Positions 63,926-64,000 of a stretch of DNA of 64,000 nt are shown piece after piece (within the stretch, counting starts at the first letter, position 1; the number at the start of each line of letters is the position of its first letter). The translations under genes and the position numbers were made by a program. The notes under the pieces were generated by a model. That model had not been told where the DNA came from, searched no databases, and saw only the letters and a list, made by a program, of their open reading frames with translations. Source of the stretch: Mucilaginibacter tolerans (GTDB lineage: Bacteria > Bacteroidota > Bacteroidia > Sphingobacteriales > Sphingobacteriaceae); NCBI RefSeq assembly GCF_030519375.1, contig NZ_JAUMKB010000005.1, forward strand, positions 282,016 through 346,015. Direction: 5' to 3'.

Positions 63926-64000
63926 TTATTTAGTGAGTTTTAGTTTTTGCCAGATGTATTCGCCTACCTGTTTGCCCTGCTCTGCTCCCATCAGCGAGCT
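63926..64000 (-). CDS. 3' end of a gene continuing beyond the window
   Basis: A minus-strand frame is open from the window edge to a TAA at 63926-63928 and encodes at least SSLMGAEQGKQVGEYIWQK followed by five more residues. The stop is 17 bases before the start of the FG-GAP gene, so the two probably form one transcript. The piece is too short to recognise a family. Confidence 0.45.
   Translation of the reverse strand, partial: SSLMGAEQGKQVGEYIWQKLKLTK

Overview
The window looks like chromosomal DNA of a Bacteroidota bacterium, probably a Sphingobacteriaceae member (Mucilaginibacter/Pedobacter type). The signs are moderate GC content, Bacteroidota-type promoters (TTG about 19-21 bp upstream of TAnnTTTG), few Shine-Dalgarno sequences, many lipoproteins and exported glycosidases, and interspersed palindromes typical of the group. 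This placement is inferred from gene content, not from a database search. I found no rRNA, tRNA, CRISPR array, insertion sequence or phage gene. Coding density is high and no gap exceeds 300 bases.

Layout. 1-1787: the 3' part of a BadF/BadG-type N-acetylglucosamine kinase-like gene, then GAPDH. 1872-8555: an orphan MacB-like permease, a GH13 alpha-glucosidase lipoprotein, an NTF2-like protein, a prolyl-iminopeptidase-like lipoprotein and two small membrane proteins. 8615-25050: the dominant feature, nine co-oriented minus-strand genes for alpha-glucan and maltose metabolism. In transcription order these are an exported cyclomaltodextrinase/neopullulanase, beta-phosphoglucomutase, GH65 maltose phosphorylase, cytoplasmic GH13 amylase, MFS sugar transporter, GH31 alpha-glucosidase, GlgE, maltokinase and GlgB. 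Maltose can be split by phosphorolysis (GH65 plus PgmB, giving glucose and glucose 6-phosphate) or phosphorylated and polymerised into branched glucan (maltokinase, GlgE, GlgB). No trehalose synthase is in the window, so maltose may feed GlgE directly.

25347-36703: an SDR that lacks the usual catalytic residues with a Crp/Fnr-like regulator, a frameshifted VOC gene, a PhyH-type dioxygenase divergent from an AraC regulator, a lipoprotein, an AlkD-like DNA repair protein, a penicillin-acylase family enzyme, a SYLF protein, a DUF1203 protein, a LuxE-like acyl-protein ligase and a PH/SHOCT protein. 36707-46630: a TPR protein ending in a bare histidine-kinase-like H-box, then housekeeping genes (tyrS, an AcpH-like gene, rpsA, an ACT-domain gene, a Xaa-Pro aminopeptidase, pyrR-pyrB). 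46685-54099: a serine hydrolase and a three-gene RND efflux operon (TolC, RND pump, adaptor) with a divergent LysR regulator. 54097-64000: the LysR gene runs into a GH8 glycosidase gene, followed by an amine oxidase, an exported GH2 enzyme, a tandem pair of cytochrome c/FG-GAP lipoproteins, and the end of one more gene.

The points I judge most worth a second look are the combined maltose phosphorylase/GlgE locus with a histone-H1-like tail on GlgB, the duplicated lipoprotein cytochrome/FG-GAP fusions, the rpsA leader (stem-loop, Shine-Dalgarno sequence and TTG start in a phylum that rarely uses SD), the DHp-only TPR sensor, and the RND pump with altered proton-relay residues.
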